DNA from: Lichtheimia corymbifera B2541
Lineage: Eukaryota; Mucoromycota; Mucoromycetes; Mucorales; Lichtheimiaceae
DNA: 55,190 nt
Direction: 5' to 3'
Assembly (NCBI GenBank): GCA_000697475.1
Contig: JNEU01000827.1
Span: forward strand, 1 to 55,190
Below are positions 11,026-24,271 of this stretch, piece after piece (position 1 is the first letter of the stretch; every line of letters begins with the position of its first letter). The translations under genes were made by a program, and so were the position numbers. Under the pieces are notes generated by a model, which saw only the letters and a program-made list of their open reading frames with translations, was not told the DNA's origin and did no database searches.

Positions 11026-13655
11026 ATGGATACACCACCCCGAGACCCATCTGTTTACAGCATTTTGGATATCCGTAATCCTAAAGCTGGTGCCATTAAA
11101 CTCACGCAATTCAAGACGGCAACCGGAAATGCTAGCCCTCCCACTCCACCTGCATCAACTGAGCAATCGTCGGTCGATGCGTTCAATGATGAAGACCTGG
11201 CAGATACCATCATAGATACTCTTGACAAGCCTTATGGTGCCAAGTCAATACCAACCTTTGTGCTTTATGATAACCGAGGACTCCAACTCTTCAATGACAT
11301 CACCTATTTGGACGAGTACTACCTCACGACTGCAGAGATGTCTATTTTGAGAGAACGCGCAGCCGAAATTGTGGAACAGCTTGAGGAAAACAGTGTGATC
11401 ATTGAACTTGGAGCAGGGTAAGTCAAATAAAAAGTGATCATACGCATACGATATATATATATATGTATATATAATGTAGATCACTGAGGAAGACATCCAT
11501 TATCCTTGATGCAATCGAGAGCCGGAAACTAAAGGTCACTTACTACGCGCTTGATCTCGACCAGAATGAGCTCGAGCGCTCGTTAGGGTCTCTTGGAAGT
11601 TTTTCATACGTGGAACTTGTTGGTCTACTTGGCACATTCGAGCAAGGCATTCCATGGCTCAGTCAGTACTTTAAGCAAGGACAGAAGAAGCTATTCCTTT
11701 GGCTTGGGAGCTCTATAGGAAACATGAACCGTCGCGAGTCCGTTATGTTTTTGCATCACATTCAGCAAACTTGCATGGCTGCCGGAGATTTATTCCTCAT
11801 TGGATTTGACAAGCGCAAAGACCCGACCACTATTAAGCATGCCTACGATGACCGGCAAGGAGTCACCAGAGAATTCATCATGAATGGTCTGGATCACGTG
11901 AACAGTATCGTTGGGCAACCTCTTATTGAACGCTCAAAGTTTACATATGACTCTCGCTATCAAGCTGAAGTTGGTCGACATGTTGCACATTACAGAGCTC
12001 TGGAGGATATGCATCTCACCTATCATCGTCCGCAAGGAGCTGTGAACATACAAGTTGCTCGTGGAGAATTGATACATGTGGAGTACTCATACAAGTATTC
12101 TGATTCCGAGATGACCCACATTTTATCGGCAGCACAGTTAGACAAGGTCCAGCAATGGCAGTCGAATAAGATCGAGTATGCTTTGGTGCTTGCTGAACGA
12201 CGTCCATTTAGTTTTACCTGCAACCAGGCGGATGTTCTACAGATGCTTTATCCTAAGGCTCCCAAAACTGATGTTCTCGACTGCCAAGCTTGTAGTAATG
12301 ATCATGATGTCAAGCATTGCGAGAGTCTTAGCCACGTATCGCTTAACCATGGTTGGCCAAAGTCTTTGCCGTCACTCTCGGAGTGGATACAACTTTGGCG
12401 AGCTTGGGATCTTGTAACAAGGACTATGTTGGATCATCGAAGCATGCTTTTTGAACGCCCTATAGCACTTCGACATCCATTTATCTTCTATCTCGGCCAT
12501 ATCCCAGCGTTCCTAGATATACAGCTTTCTCGCCATGCTGTTGACGATGACCTTAATCAGGGTTCCCCCATGACCAAGCCTGAAAGTTTTGCAACTATCT
12601 TTGAGCGTGGTATTGATCCTGACATGGATGATCCAGAAAAGTGCAATCCACATTCTGAAGTACCTGCGAATGATGATGATTGGCCGAGTGTCGAGGCAAT
12701 TGTTGAATATCAGGAGAAAGTACGTACCCGGCTACAACGTCTATTGCAACATTGGGAGTCAAAGTCGCACCATGGTATGATCTGTGGTGGTCGTAAGGAG
12801 CGTGTCGTATGGATGTGCTATGAACATGAAGCCATGCACCTCGAGACTTTGCTTTATATGCTTATCCAAAGTCCCAACACACGTCCACCACTCTCACCTT
12901 ACAGATTGAAAAGTACCAAGAGGGAGTGTCTTGATCCAGCACCGTTCTCATCAATTCCTGGAGGACAAGTCACTATTGGCCACGATGACCCAGAATCAGC
13001 ACAGGATTCTACAGAGTTCGGATGGGACAATGAGCATCCTTCACGGGAAATACATGTGACGCATTTTGATATCCAGACACGGCCTGTCACAAATGGAGAA
13101 TATCTCAAGTATTTGGAGCAATCTTCAAATGCCACTATGCCTGCTTCATGGGTTTACTTGCCTGGATCGACCGAGATTGGTGTTCGTTCTGTATACGGAC
13201 CACTTCCCATGTCCCAGGCGATGAATTGGCCTGTTCAAGTTTCCCAAGTAGAGGCTGATGGCTATGCGAAGTTTTATGGTATGAGAATTCCTACAGAGGC
13301 AGAGCTCATTCGTTTCCGAGTCCATACAGCAGCAAGCTCGCAGCGATGCAAGGTCCCCAACATTGGATTCAAGGCATGGCATCCAACTGACGTATCCAAT
13401 GAGCAAGTTCATACGCTTGGTGACGTTTGGGAATGGACATCGACTATATGGGATCAATATGAAGGTTTCGTCCCTTCTACACTTTATCCTGGTTACTCGG
13501 CCGACTTTTTTGATGGCAAACATCATGCTGTCATTGGTGGAAGCTGGGCCACTGTGCCACGCATTGCTGAGCGTGTCTCATTCCGAAATTGGTATCAAGC
13601 TGCTTATCCTTATGTTTTTGCTGGATTCCGTTGCTGCAAAATGACAACAAACTAG
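11026..13655 (+). CDS. EGT1: Ergothioneine biosynthesis protein Egt1 (methyltransferase-sulfoxide synthase fusion)
   Basis: In fungi Egt1 trimethylates histidine to hercynine and then, with iron and O2, couples it to cysteine to form the sulfoxide precursor of the antioxidant ergothioneine. Exons 11026-11417 and 11480-13655 join in frame to 855 residues, the normal fungal size. The N-terminal half is an EgtD-like SAM methyltransferase; splicing restores VIIELGAGSLRKTSIIL, and KLFLWLGSSIGN with LIGFDKRKD follow. The middle is a DinB-type segment with the iron motif HX3HXE (His580, His584, Glu586). The C-terminal part is an FGE-sulfatase-like EgtB domain (VTNGEYLKYLE, IPTEAELIRFR, GDVWEWTSTIWD, VIGGSWAT, FRNWYQAAYPYVFAGFRCC). 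The stop lies 98 bp from the stop of convergent MIC60. Confidence 0.96.
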
Positions 13656-13753
13656 AAACATTGGAGTAAATGGTTTTGATTTGAATACATATAGCAAGGC
13701 TTTTATAAGAATTCAGATAAAGTTTCACTACATGATCTAAAGAATCATATAAC

Positions 13754-15546
13754 CTAAGCCTCCAGTAAACTGTTAAGAACAGTCGTTGTCTCTGCGACCT
13801 TTATGATATAATTTCAGCATCGAGAAAAGCATTTAATGTCCCCCTCTCTTATATTTACCTGCAATGCCTGCTTGATTTCAAGGTGTCGGCGAGCTGCTTC
13901 AATCCAGTCACATGCCAACCGCTTAGGCCAGCCAGTAAGTTGGTTCAATTCACGAGCTGCATTTTCCAGATCACCGTTCTTCAGATAATATCCAGATCTT
14001 GCCAAAATAGCCTCGATGTCGTTTCCTTGTACCAAACCTTGCTTGCGGAACATCAGCTTGGCCATAATCATACTGATGATATGTGAACCAAAACCACCAT
14101 CTTCAGGGACAAGTGCTACTTGTCTGACTTGGTCGGCTACAAGCTCAAATCTAGCCGTCAAATCACGCATGCTTTCCACGCCTTCTTCAGCAACCTCTCG
14201 AGGAATAGTATCCAAAACGACGCATAACAATGCATCACCTTCGGCACTGCTACGGAACGCTTCAAGTTCGCTCACAAAGCTGACCTTCTGGGGTTTCTCA
14301 ATGGCATCTTGTAAAGCACCGAAGGTTATATGCATCAAATGTGAAATCCTCGACTTGTCAAGTTCAGCTGCATTCTTCAGTGAGAGGTTTTCCAAAGCAC
14401 TAAATCGTCCGTTGATTGTCTCGAGTTTGCTTAATCGCCCCGCTCTTTCCTTCTCCACAAGATACTTGGCTTGGCGGACAAATTCATCTTTCAATTGAGC
14501 AGCCTGGCGTAATAAAGCTTCGGAATGGTCATTTTCCAATCGCTTCTTTTGTGCATCAAGCTCTTGTGCTACAAGCTCTGCAAGCATCTTTCTCATATTG
14601 GTACGTTCTTGTTCATTCTCGTTTAAAAGGTTCTCTTCGCTGTCTTGAAGATTGCTGGCTGTTTTAACATGGATGCTCTCGAGGGATTTTGCTGTATCAT
14701 CGCGATAATTACTGAGATTAGTGGCGATAGTGTTGGCTTTCGTTTTCAGCTGAATCAAGTCGTTCAAAATTGCACTTCGCTCAAGCCCAAGCCCTTTGTA
14801 ACTGTTATTGAGATCCTGAAGACGCTCCATTGCTTCTGTCATCATATCTCGTCCTTTATCAGCCAAATTGGCATCGTTGAGAATAGTTGCAAGTTCCACC
14901 AACACTTGGGTTAATTCGTGAATGACAGCATTATCCGAGTTGATCTTTTTGATGATAATGGGTTCAGGTTTCTCGATTGTTGTATCGATTGTTGGAGTTG
15001 TACTTGTAGCATCTGTGGTGATGGTAGCACTTCCAGCATCCACCTTGACCGGCTTTTCATCTTTGATCAATGGTGCTTCGGCTTGAACTTGTTTTTGTCC
15101 AGTCAGTTTGAGATAGGCATCACTGGCATAATCATATACACCATTGACTGCATTCTGTGCCTGTCCACTGTAATCTTCCACTTGCTTCTTCCATGTCGCA
15201 GCTTGGTCTCGGTACGCATCAACATCATGTTTGCTTCGGAGGTCTTCAAAGTATCCAAGAAACGCAGCACCGTGAGGCACATGCTCAACAAATGTATCAT
15301 GGAATGCTTTGTCGTTAAGTCCATAATATACGACTCCTCCTGCGGCCGTCGATACAACTAATGCCGTTCCTGCAAGTTTCAAGCCAATAGAGCTCTTGTG
15401 TTGTTTTGTGGTAGAACTCGCATATTGCTGTTGTTAATTAGCGATCACGTTGCTAACAGAAACGGCCTTGTTTTACTCACCCTAAAAATAGTGGCAGATG
15501 AGCGATTGGCACCAAGAGTTCTGTGCAGTTTCAACGCCTGCAACAT
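13754..15546 (-). CDS. MIC60: MICOS complex subunit MIC60 (mitofilin)
   Basis: MIC60 is an inner-membrane protein that holds cristae junctions open and links them to the outer membrane. Three exons, 15481-15546, 13859-15427 and 13754-13798, splice in frame to 559 residues. The N-terminus is a basic, hydroxyl-rich presequence (MLQALKLHRTLGANRSSA) followed by one membrane segment at about residues 38-57 (LAGTALVVSTAAGGVVYYGL) and the HGAAFLGYF element. A long coiled coil occupies the middle. The conserved mitofilin domain is at the C-terminus: GDALLCVVLDTIPREVAEEG, LAPE-like LVPEDGGFGSHIISMIMAKL, and ELNQLTGWPKRLACDWIEAA. The short last exon replaces the readthrough tail with VAETTTVLNSLLEA, the expected ending. 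The gene is divergent from NDUFAF7. Confidence 0.94.
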
Positions 15547-15691
15547 TCTTTTCAATTGTCCAAAACCAAGAGCCAAGGCTGTAAGATCGCGTCGTTTGTT
15601 TTTTTTATCCCCCACCCACCCACCAACAACGGTCTTGCTCCGCTCGAAACACTTGCTCCAAAGCAACCAGCTGTCAGTACGTTTTACTCCA
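15547..15691. promoter_or_regulatory. 145-bp bidirectional promoter between MIC60 and NDUFAF7
   Basis: Only 145 bp separate the two divergent start codons, and both genes encode mitochondrial inner-membrane or matrix factors. The spacer has a C-rich run (CCCCCACCCACCCACC at about 15608-15623) and no clear TATA box. Shared regulation is an inference from spacing alone. Confidence 0.6.
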
Positions 15692-17384
15692 ATGCACACT
15701 TTATTACGACAAACATTTCTACAATTGAAGCTACATCGTAGCTACTCCTCAGCATCGAAGAATGCTTTCAATAAGGAGACGCTTTCGCCTCTTGGAAAAC
15801 ATTTACGCGACTCAATCAAGGTACACCCAGTAAACTAGTTTCAACTAAATAACAGTATTAACATCTGAATACAGCTCACAGGCCCTATGACACTTGCACA
15901 CTATATGCGACAAGTGCTCGTAAATCCATTAAGTGGTTACTACATGCATGACGATGTGTTTGGATCACAAGGTGACTTTGTCACTTCTCCCGAGATTAGC
16001 CAGATATTTGGAGAGGCAAGTGTAACCCTTACCTATTATCACGTGTGGCTTATGTAATGCAGCTGGCAGGAATATGGTACTTGACAGAATGGATGAGGCT
16101 GGGCAAGCCAAAAGAAACACAATTCGTTGAATTGGGCCCTGGTAGAGGCACATTGATGAGCGACATGCTGCGCGTAAGTACTTTGAATAATAGCAATATT
16201 CACGGCTTAAAATATCGTATAGGCACTTTCCAAATTCCCTGATTTTTACAAGACGATCAGCGATGTTCATTTAATTGAAGCAAGTCCAAAGCTGCGAACT
16301 GTTCAAAGAGGGATGCTCGCCGAACGATCTACTGAAGAAGCAGTTACGTCCGTTGTCCGCAGTGACGGGATCAATATTCACTGGCATGATGGCATCGAAT
16401 TGGTTCCTGGTAAGATAAAATTTAAATGTGTCTTGATTACAACTCTGATAATGGTCTAGATAAATGGACTTTTCTAATGGCCCACGAATTTTTCGACGCC
16501 CTTGCCGTCCATTGCTTTGAGGTAAGACAAATATCGATGTTGTGCCAGTTACGGATATTGATTATGTCTAAAATGCTTTGTTGATGTCAGAAAACCGAAG
16601 AAGGTTGGCGCGAGCTACTTGTTGATATTGATGAAACCGAAGATAGGTATGTGTTTGGTATTGGTTATATTTATGCGGCACATTGAACAATGATAACTGT
16701 AGTACGCGCAACTTTTGCTTAGTACGGTCATCTACACCGACGGTGGCAAGTAAGGCGTTCATGGAAGGAGACGAATATAATCAGTACAGCGTTGGCAGTC
16801 GCGTTGAAATATCCCCTGACAGCTGGAATGTTAGTCGTCAAATGGCTGAATTCCTGCAAAGAAATGGTGGAACAGGCTTGGTCATTGATTATGGCCAGGA
16901 CTATGCTCAAGGGTCTACTGTAAGAGTAAGTGAGAAGAATATGCATTTCATTTTACGGCTTGGCGCGCTGACAATCATTTTAAGGCCATCAAAAAACATG
17001 AAGTAGTTCATCCTATGAGTGATCCGGGAAGTGCCGATCTTAGCGCTGATGTGGACTTTGCTGCTCTCAAGCAAGCAATGCTACAATATCCTGGTAATTG
17101 AATGCTACCAATATGCTTGATTACTGACAATTAATCATTCTCTCGTAAAAGATGTCAAGACATTTGGCCCGGTCACACAATCGAAGTTCTTGCAGAATCT
17201 GGGGATACAAGCCCGTACCGAAATGTTATTGAAGCATGCAAAAACCGCTGAAAGCAGGATGAATGTTGTCAAGAGTGTACAGCGGCTTATTGATCCAGCA
17301 ATGATGGGCAGAATCTACAAGGTCCTTGCGTTTTCAAAGGAGCATACTCCTTCTGCAGAGACAAAACCCGTTGCATTTGAGTAA
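15692..17384 (+). CDS. NDUFAF7: NDUFAF7 / MidA-type complex I assembly arginine methyltransferase
   Basis: The family dimethylates an arginine of the complex I subunit NDUFS2 in the mitochondrial matrix. Nine exons (15692-15820, 15875-16015, 16063-16173, 16223-16409, 16460-16521, 16591-16646, 16703-16925, 16985-17093, 17152-17384) all join in frame to 416 residues. A short presequence (residues 1-25) precedes PMTLAHYMRQVLVNPLSGYY, GSQGDFVTSPEISQIFGE, the SAM motif VELGPGRGTL (residues 112-121), FLMAHEFFDALAVHCFE, GLVIDYGQDYAQGSTVR and DPGSADLSADVDFAALK, all DUF185 signatures. The second intron (16016-16062) appears to be GC-AG, with donor GCAAGT. The end of exon 7 could also be six bases earlier, at another GT. 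A complex I role implies the fungus keeps complex I. Confidence 0.95.
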
Positions 17385-18251
17385 AATAGCATGTTAAAAG
17401 TTTTTTATTATTGAGCATCGATCGGCATAGAAAGCATGTACAATAAATTCCTTCAGAATGTACTCAGCGTACGTGAATACATCATTTACGTTTTATGCAG
17501 ACTTTTCGTATTAATAACTTGAAGAACCAACAAAAGTTCACAATAATCAATCATTTGCTCGCTAGCGCCAAAGGCAAGGTCTTAATTGGCATTGTATGTA
17601 AATAGGGTACGGCATAGTACAGGTTAAGTGAAGATGGTGTAGCACTCGCAAACGGGAATCGAGATACACTCTCAATATGCACGTAGGACTTCTTTTTAGA
17701 GTACACATTAGAAAGATGTTTGTTCCGAACAATCGAGCATAGCCGATTGTGCGTTCTAATTTATTCGAGCGTCGTGTCTTTAAGTTATCCTGGTTAGTTC
17801 GAGCAAAACATGCCAAATGACGATTAATCTAACAAAGTGCCCATGGCTTCCTTGTTCCACGCAACCCACTTGATGCTGAATCATTTGGGACCACTCTACC
17901 AAGTCTTTTAGGTTGTATCTATGCATGGCCATTAGTGTTCACCAGGAGGTCAATGATGAGAGGTTCTAAATCTTCTGGTGATGGCTCCTCCTCCGCTAAT
18001 GAATCGCAATCAATCAATATTGGTTGCTCATTTTTATTGAATGAATCAGACAATTTGTCTCGAAATAATGGTTGTCCCTCCCTATGCTAGACAAGGTGGC
18101 TAGCACCTCGGTCCTTGTATCACGTGGCACATTTTCCTCGCTGGATGTCATGCAGTAAGAATTTACTAGGTAATCGATATCTCAGTACGACTTGGTCCGC
18201 TTTCCTAGAGTTTCTTTTTCATCACATCCCAAAGCAAAAGCAAATCGAAGA
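17385..18251. other. Intergenic region between NDUFAF7 and the AIG1 GTPase
   Basis: No gene is supported. A short minus-strand ORF at 17562-17816 has no recognisable domain. The frame of the downstream GTPase stays open to about 18174 without an upstream ATG. Confidence 0.45.
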
Positions 18252-19213
18252 ATGGGCAGCCCCTTCCACTATTTAGAATCGGATCAGGATCCTCTAGCAA
18301 TAGCAGCGCAACATGACCTGAAAACAGCAACGACTGATGTGAACAGCTCAACCGATCGACAAGAAGAGCCACTCTTTACAGCCAATATCATTGCTCTAGG
18401 AAAAACAGGGGATGGTAAATCCAGTCTATTGAACGATATGCTAGGCTACGACGCATTCCATCGTAAGCGTTCTGTCAAAGTGTGTGTGGATGCAAGGTGT
18501 TACTACTCGATTGGAACTAAAAAAATGATTCTAGTCGCAAACTGCGCAAATCGAGCAAGTGTGCGGGTTCTGGAAACCACTTGAGCCACATTGTCCCAAG
18601 AAAACGACTTTTGGATGCAAGGTCAAAGTTGTCGACACACCGGGTTTTGGAGATTCAGAGCTGCGTGATCAAGAATTTTTGCCTGCAATACAAGAAAAGA
18701 TGGTGGATATGGCATCCATAGATGGTATTCATTGTATCTTGATGGTATTCAAAGTATCAACAAGGTAAAATAGCTCTCATTGCAAGTATTATGCATTTCA
18801 CTAACTTACTATTGTCTAGTGAGGACAATATCATGTTGTGCCTCTGCAGGCTCTCTGACATGTTGGGTTCTTATGGTGATTTTTGGAGTAATGTCATACT
18901 AGTTTTCACGCATGCAGACACCAGCACTTTTCATCTTTATCGGAGCCACAAGGTAGCACTCAAGACAAAGGTGGGCCCAAGGATCAAGGAATATTTCGCT
19001 CTTGATCAAGAAATTCCCATGGTGTTCCTGAGCACTCAGAAGCATGTCTGCAGCTATCTCAAAGGGTCTGCGGACTGCGATTGTGTAAGCGGAAACCGCT
19101 ATCATGCGGATTGTCGAAGACGATTTTTTGAGCAAGTTTGGCGCAGGCGTAATATACCCTTCTTAATCAATTTACATGGAGGGAACTTAGAAGGATCGTC
19201 AAATACAGAATAA
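18252..19213 (+). CDS. AIG1/GIMAP-type GTPase
   Basis: Three exons (18252-18479, 18535-18764, 18820-19213) join in frame to 283 residues. The G1 loop is ALGKTGDGKSSLLNDML (about residues 51-67). After the first intron, the sequence leads into G3, KVKVVDTPGFGDSELRD. G4 is read as LVFTHAD, a variant of the TKAD motif that is common in AIG1 proteins. A Cys-rich segment, CDCVSGNRYHADC, lies near the C-terminus and resembles a small metal site. No membrane anchor is visible. AIG1/GIMAP GTPases are best known from plant and vertebrate defence; in early-diverging fungi they form families of unknown function. The start is the first ATG in frame; an upstream exon cannot be excluded. Confidence 0.82.
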
Positions 19214-19344
19214 ACAGATATAGCTTGTCAATCTAATGATAAAATTTATGTTTATTGTTGATGGTTAAAAATCGCTAGTGAATCTCGAAGCTATATAAGC
19301 AAATAGAATTGAAGATCATGCATTAGGGATAGTGGGAGTAGCAT

Positions 19345-21003
<1,659 letters not shown>

Positions 21004-21055
21004 TTGATTCACGTTATAAAAAAGATCAATATATTATGCAATGATGCTGCTTTTA

Positions 21056-21848
21056 TCAGTTGTCTTGCTTTTTTTGTTTTAGCTTGTGTTCGATATCACG
21101 CATCTCATCGTCTAAAGTCTTTAATCTGGTATCTAATAACTCACTGTACTCTTCGTCAGATATTGTCCTTATCGGCACCCAGCTTGGTAGAGAGAATTCT
21201 TCAAGTACATTTTTTGAGGTGGTTGGTGAAGGATTCAACCGGTCGCTGTTGGCCTTGATGATCGCGTTTTGACGCCATTGTTTTCCAGCTGTATACACGC
21301 TTTGAAATACTCCACAAATAGCTCCAAAAATGATAGCTCCTGGAATAACACCCTTTGGGCCGCCTATTAAAAAATTGAGTATGCAACAAACCCAACGCCA
21401 TAACTCGCTTGTGTTACTTACGATAAACCGCTGATAAGAGACCACCTGTGGTCGCACCAGCCAAGGTACTATCTATTATATCGCTCCTCTGTGATGCTTT
21501 TGAAAGGGATGGCAAATGCTCCCCATATTTGTTGTGGTTGTAGTCGACAAACGTTTTGCGGATAACTATACAAATGAATATTAGTTTGCCTGCGTCTTGT
21601 TGCATATCATTTTAAATGTACTTAGAAAGGTAGCACTAAACATGCCGCAGTTGAGCGAAGTGCTGAGGGCGTATTGCTTTACGGGTGCGTTGGTCAGAAT
21701 GGCAGCAGTGGCGCCAGCAGTGCCTCCTGCTAATGCTAACATACATTCTCAGTTTTTCAGCGACAATGGTCAAGTAGTCATGCGAAATACCAGCAATTAA
21801 CGAGCCAGTGAAGACCGTCTTTATGGCAGACCGATTGTGATCATTCAT
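21056..21848 (-). CDS. Tim17/Tim22/Tim23-like membrane protein, uncharacterised
   Basis: Four exons (21791-21848, 21622-21735, 21422-21565, 21056-21363) splice in frame to 207 residues. Several Gly/Ala-rich hydrophobic segments are visible: AIKTVFTGSLIAALAGGTAG, ALSTSLNCGMFSATFLIIRK, DIIDSTLAGATTGGLLSAVY and GGPKGVIPGAIIFGAICGVF. The GxxxG-like packing, the N-S-x-x-x-G then R-K order, and the total length suit the Tim17/22/23/Pmp24 fold. The last 80 residues are hydrophilic, ending in a charged helix (DDEMRDIEHKLKQKKQDN). The protein is probably mitochondrial, but the subfamily is not clear and it is not obviously Tim17, Tim22 or Tim23 itself. The ATG at 21848 was preferred to a TTG-initiated extension. 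Confidence 0.65.
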
Positions 21849-23006
21849 TATGGTATGTGCCTCGAGCAACAACGGGCACAGTAGTTTTCATTTAACCCCC
21901 ACTGGACCGTCACAAGCAAGGCTTGTCTGAGTTGAATCCCTGATCACACAGCCGCAAGTGGACCAATGTTATCTGCAATGTGGTCGTAGGCCTTAGTGCG
22001 ATGAGCAAACAAATTTGCTGGAAATGAGAACAAACTGATTGGGGAGTCAATGCCTGACGGATGATTGAGGCAGCCTTTCTTGCTAATTGCTAATTCTGGA
22101 AGTCTTTATCTTCGAACACGATATCGGTGGACAAACTTGCATTTGAGTCGAATGCTCGAGTTGGCGAAATGACGCGCAAGCCGCGGCCTTCTGCAGCGAC
22201 CTGACTCCCAATTCATGGAATTCGAGATGGTCATGGTGAGATTGTGCTGCTCTTGAGATCAGCCTTGCCTGCATAGCAACCATTATACTCTTCATGATAA
22301 AAACTTAAAGACGGCTTAATTCCGAATTTTACGATCAAGCGTGGGGTCCTCTATAGAACAAAGTTGCTCAGCGTGCCTGAATACGCCTACTGTCAAACTT
22401 TCAGGTCGTGATGGGCGATCCCAGATTTTCGCCATGTCGCCATCAGCCAAAATTTTTTTTCGTGGCCGTCGAAAAAAATTCAGTGAGGTGGAGCGGCCAT
22501 GGAGATGGTCGATGTAGAACTTCAGCTTCAATGACAAGGGCACTTCGAGAATGGAAGGCAATTTTTTCTCAGAAAGGCACGACTTTTTTGTATTGAAGTG
22601 TAGACTTTATTAAACAGAAGTTGATTGATCAAGGGGTACAAAGGATGAGAATAGCGTATCATGTGAAAGGAGGTTAAAGGCAGCTTGGTATGACCAGTGT
22701 TCATCATCGATGACACAACGCCAATGATAACGCCAAAGCACAGCTATAATGCACCCCAGACGGTCATAAAGGCACGACGATTGATCGTAAAAGGAATTTT
22801 GGCGATCTCCATGTTTGACCCTTTTGGCAAAGGAGATTGGGAGGGTGATATGTTGTGTAATGCGAATAAAGTGTGGCTCGATGGTTAGGTTTAGTAAAAT
22901 GAGTTCGGGTAAACATGCTTCCACCTCAGGGTTACACAACTGTTCCAACCTCCAAAAAGCTCAGCCTCAAAAAAATTTTCGAAGTTGAGCAATTCGGTGC
23001 GTACAA
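21849..23006. other. Gene-free stretch leading into repeats
   Basis: Many short overlapping ORFs on both strands have no recognisable domain and no consistent splice structure, so I call no gene. Homopolymer-rich DNA (runs of T and A at 22450-22480 and 22970-22980) suggests decayed repeat sequence. Confidence 0.45.
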
Positions 23007-23393
23007 CACAAAACGCTCGGTGGGTAAAAAGTACATTACGTCGGTGGGTTAACCCATCGACGTTATGTGCGAACTGGGTTGTAGGAAGCCTATACATTAC
23101 GCCGGTGGGTAAAAGCTCATTACGTCGGTGGGTTAACCCATCGACGTTATGTGCGAACTAGTGTTTAAAACAAATCATCACCCACCGGTTGCCAAAAATT
23201 TTTTTTGTAATCAAAAATACTTTTTCTGAGGCAGTTCCCGTGAGATTGCAATTGAGATTTTAAAAACTATAATTTTTTCCAAGAAATCAATAATAAATAA
23301 TATGAATACAATACGCCCGGCGGGTTAACCCACCAGCGTTATGTGCTTTTGCCCACCGAGCGTTATGTGCTTTTACCCACCGAGCGTTTTGTG
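23007..23393. mobile_element. Small foldback element with 23-bp inverted ends and GTTAAC-centred palindromes
   Basis: The stretch at 23007-23029 is exactly inverted at 23371-23393 (it begins CACAAAACGCTCGGTGGG). Between them, a unit of about 24 bp, close to a perfect palindrome around GGTGGGTTAACCCA, occurs at 23039-23062, 23123-23146 and, more diverged, 23314-23338. Half-units reading CGGTGGGTAAAAG or its complement fill the gaps. There is no coding capacity. I could not find a target-site duplication, so the true ends may lie slightly outside. A MITE-like or foldback element is the simplest reading. Confidence 0.65.
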
Positions 23394-23742
23394 CCCTACC
23401 ACCCGATGAGGTAGGAATTTACCTGAGCCGCACCACTGAACCCCAGGGCACAGGTCATACGCAAAAAAAACTGACATCTGGGTTTAAATATTTGAAGTAA
23501 CGAATATTGTAAACACCGACCCTCGGTGCTTGGACATGCCGTTGCAATGCAAAAAAAAAAATTCGGCATGCGCCCAATTTTTTTCCTGGTAGCCACATTT
23601 GCAGAATCGCTATCTTGCAGGTCAACCTTGATGCTTGGGTGATGCATCCCTTTGAGTACAAGGAACATTTTTGTCCACTCAAAGTCCTCGCGCTTCTGAA
23701 CATATGAACAATTTCGAGCTAGACCAAATTTACTATATCTGG

Positions 23743-24138
23743 TCACGTGATCGATCCTTTTGATCCAAAGTACACAATTTTATTATTACATAAGTTCGTG
23801 GGAAGGGCAAAGGAGATGTGTAAGCAAATTGAAACCTGTTTGTCTAACCCAACGCCAATGGCCAGAGAATAGAAATGCAGTCCAGTCCCAGTCGGCATGT
23901 GAGATCTCGCGAAACCGAGACGTGACGAGATCGAGAATGACATCCCGTCCGCTTTCGAGTTCTCTTGCATCTCGTCGGAAGGAAGAGAGAAGTGGTAATC
24001 GTTCAAGCTTGCTACTTCCAAGGTCCCGTCCTTTGCCAAGTAGTATGCGTTATTGCTGTCGACTGTCGTTGTATTATTGATCATGAGGATTAGATTACTG
24101 CTATCGACTTCCTCAATCCCAATGTTCTTCACTCCCAC
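23743..24138 (-). CDS. Orphan ORF of unknown function, possibly a gene fragment
   Basis: The frame is open for about 130 codons on the minus strand with a balanced amino-acid composition over the first 90 residues (for example NAYYLAKDGTLEVASLNDYH). There is no ATG near the start; the frame continues upstream to a TAA. A TTATAA-like box lies about 40 bp further upstream. A neighbouring minus-strand ORF (23396-23746) may belong to the same decayed unit. I recognise no domain. It may be a transposon relic, since it abuts the foldback element. Confidence 0.25.
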   Translation of the reverse strand: MGVKNIGIEEVDSSNLILMINNTTTVDSNNAYYLAKDGTLEVASLNDYHFSLPSDEMQENSKADGMSFSISSRLGFARSHMPTGTGLHFYSLAIGVGLDKQVSICLHISFALPTNLCNNKIVYFGSKGSIT

Positions 24139-24271
24139 AGATTCCTTTCGATATAATAAAATCCACGCTTATAAAAAATGCATTATATCTGAAGGCCACC
24201 TTTCAGCAGTGCACAAGGACACGCGCAGTCTGAGATTCAATAGAGGGTGGTGCAAATAACAATAGATAACA

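Noticed and set aside
23007..23393. CRISPR-like array
   Set aside because: The units are palindromic and inverted relative to each other with irregular spacing inside a eukaryotic genome; no cas gene exists.
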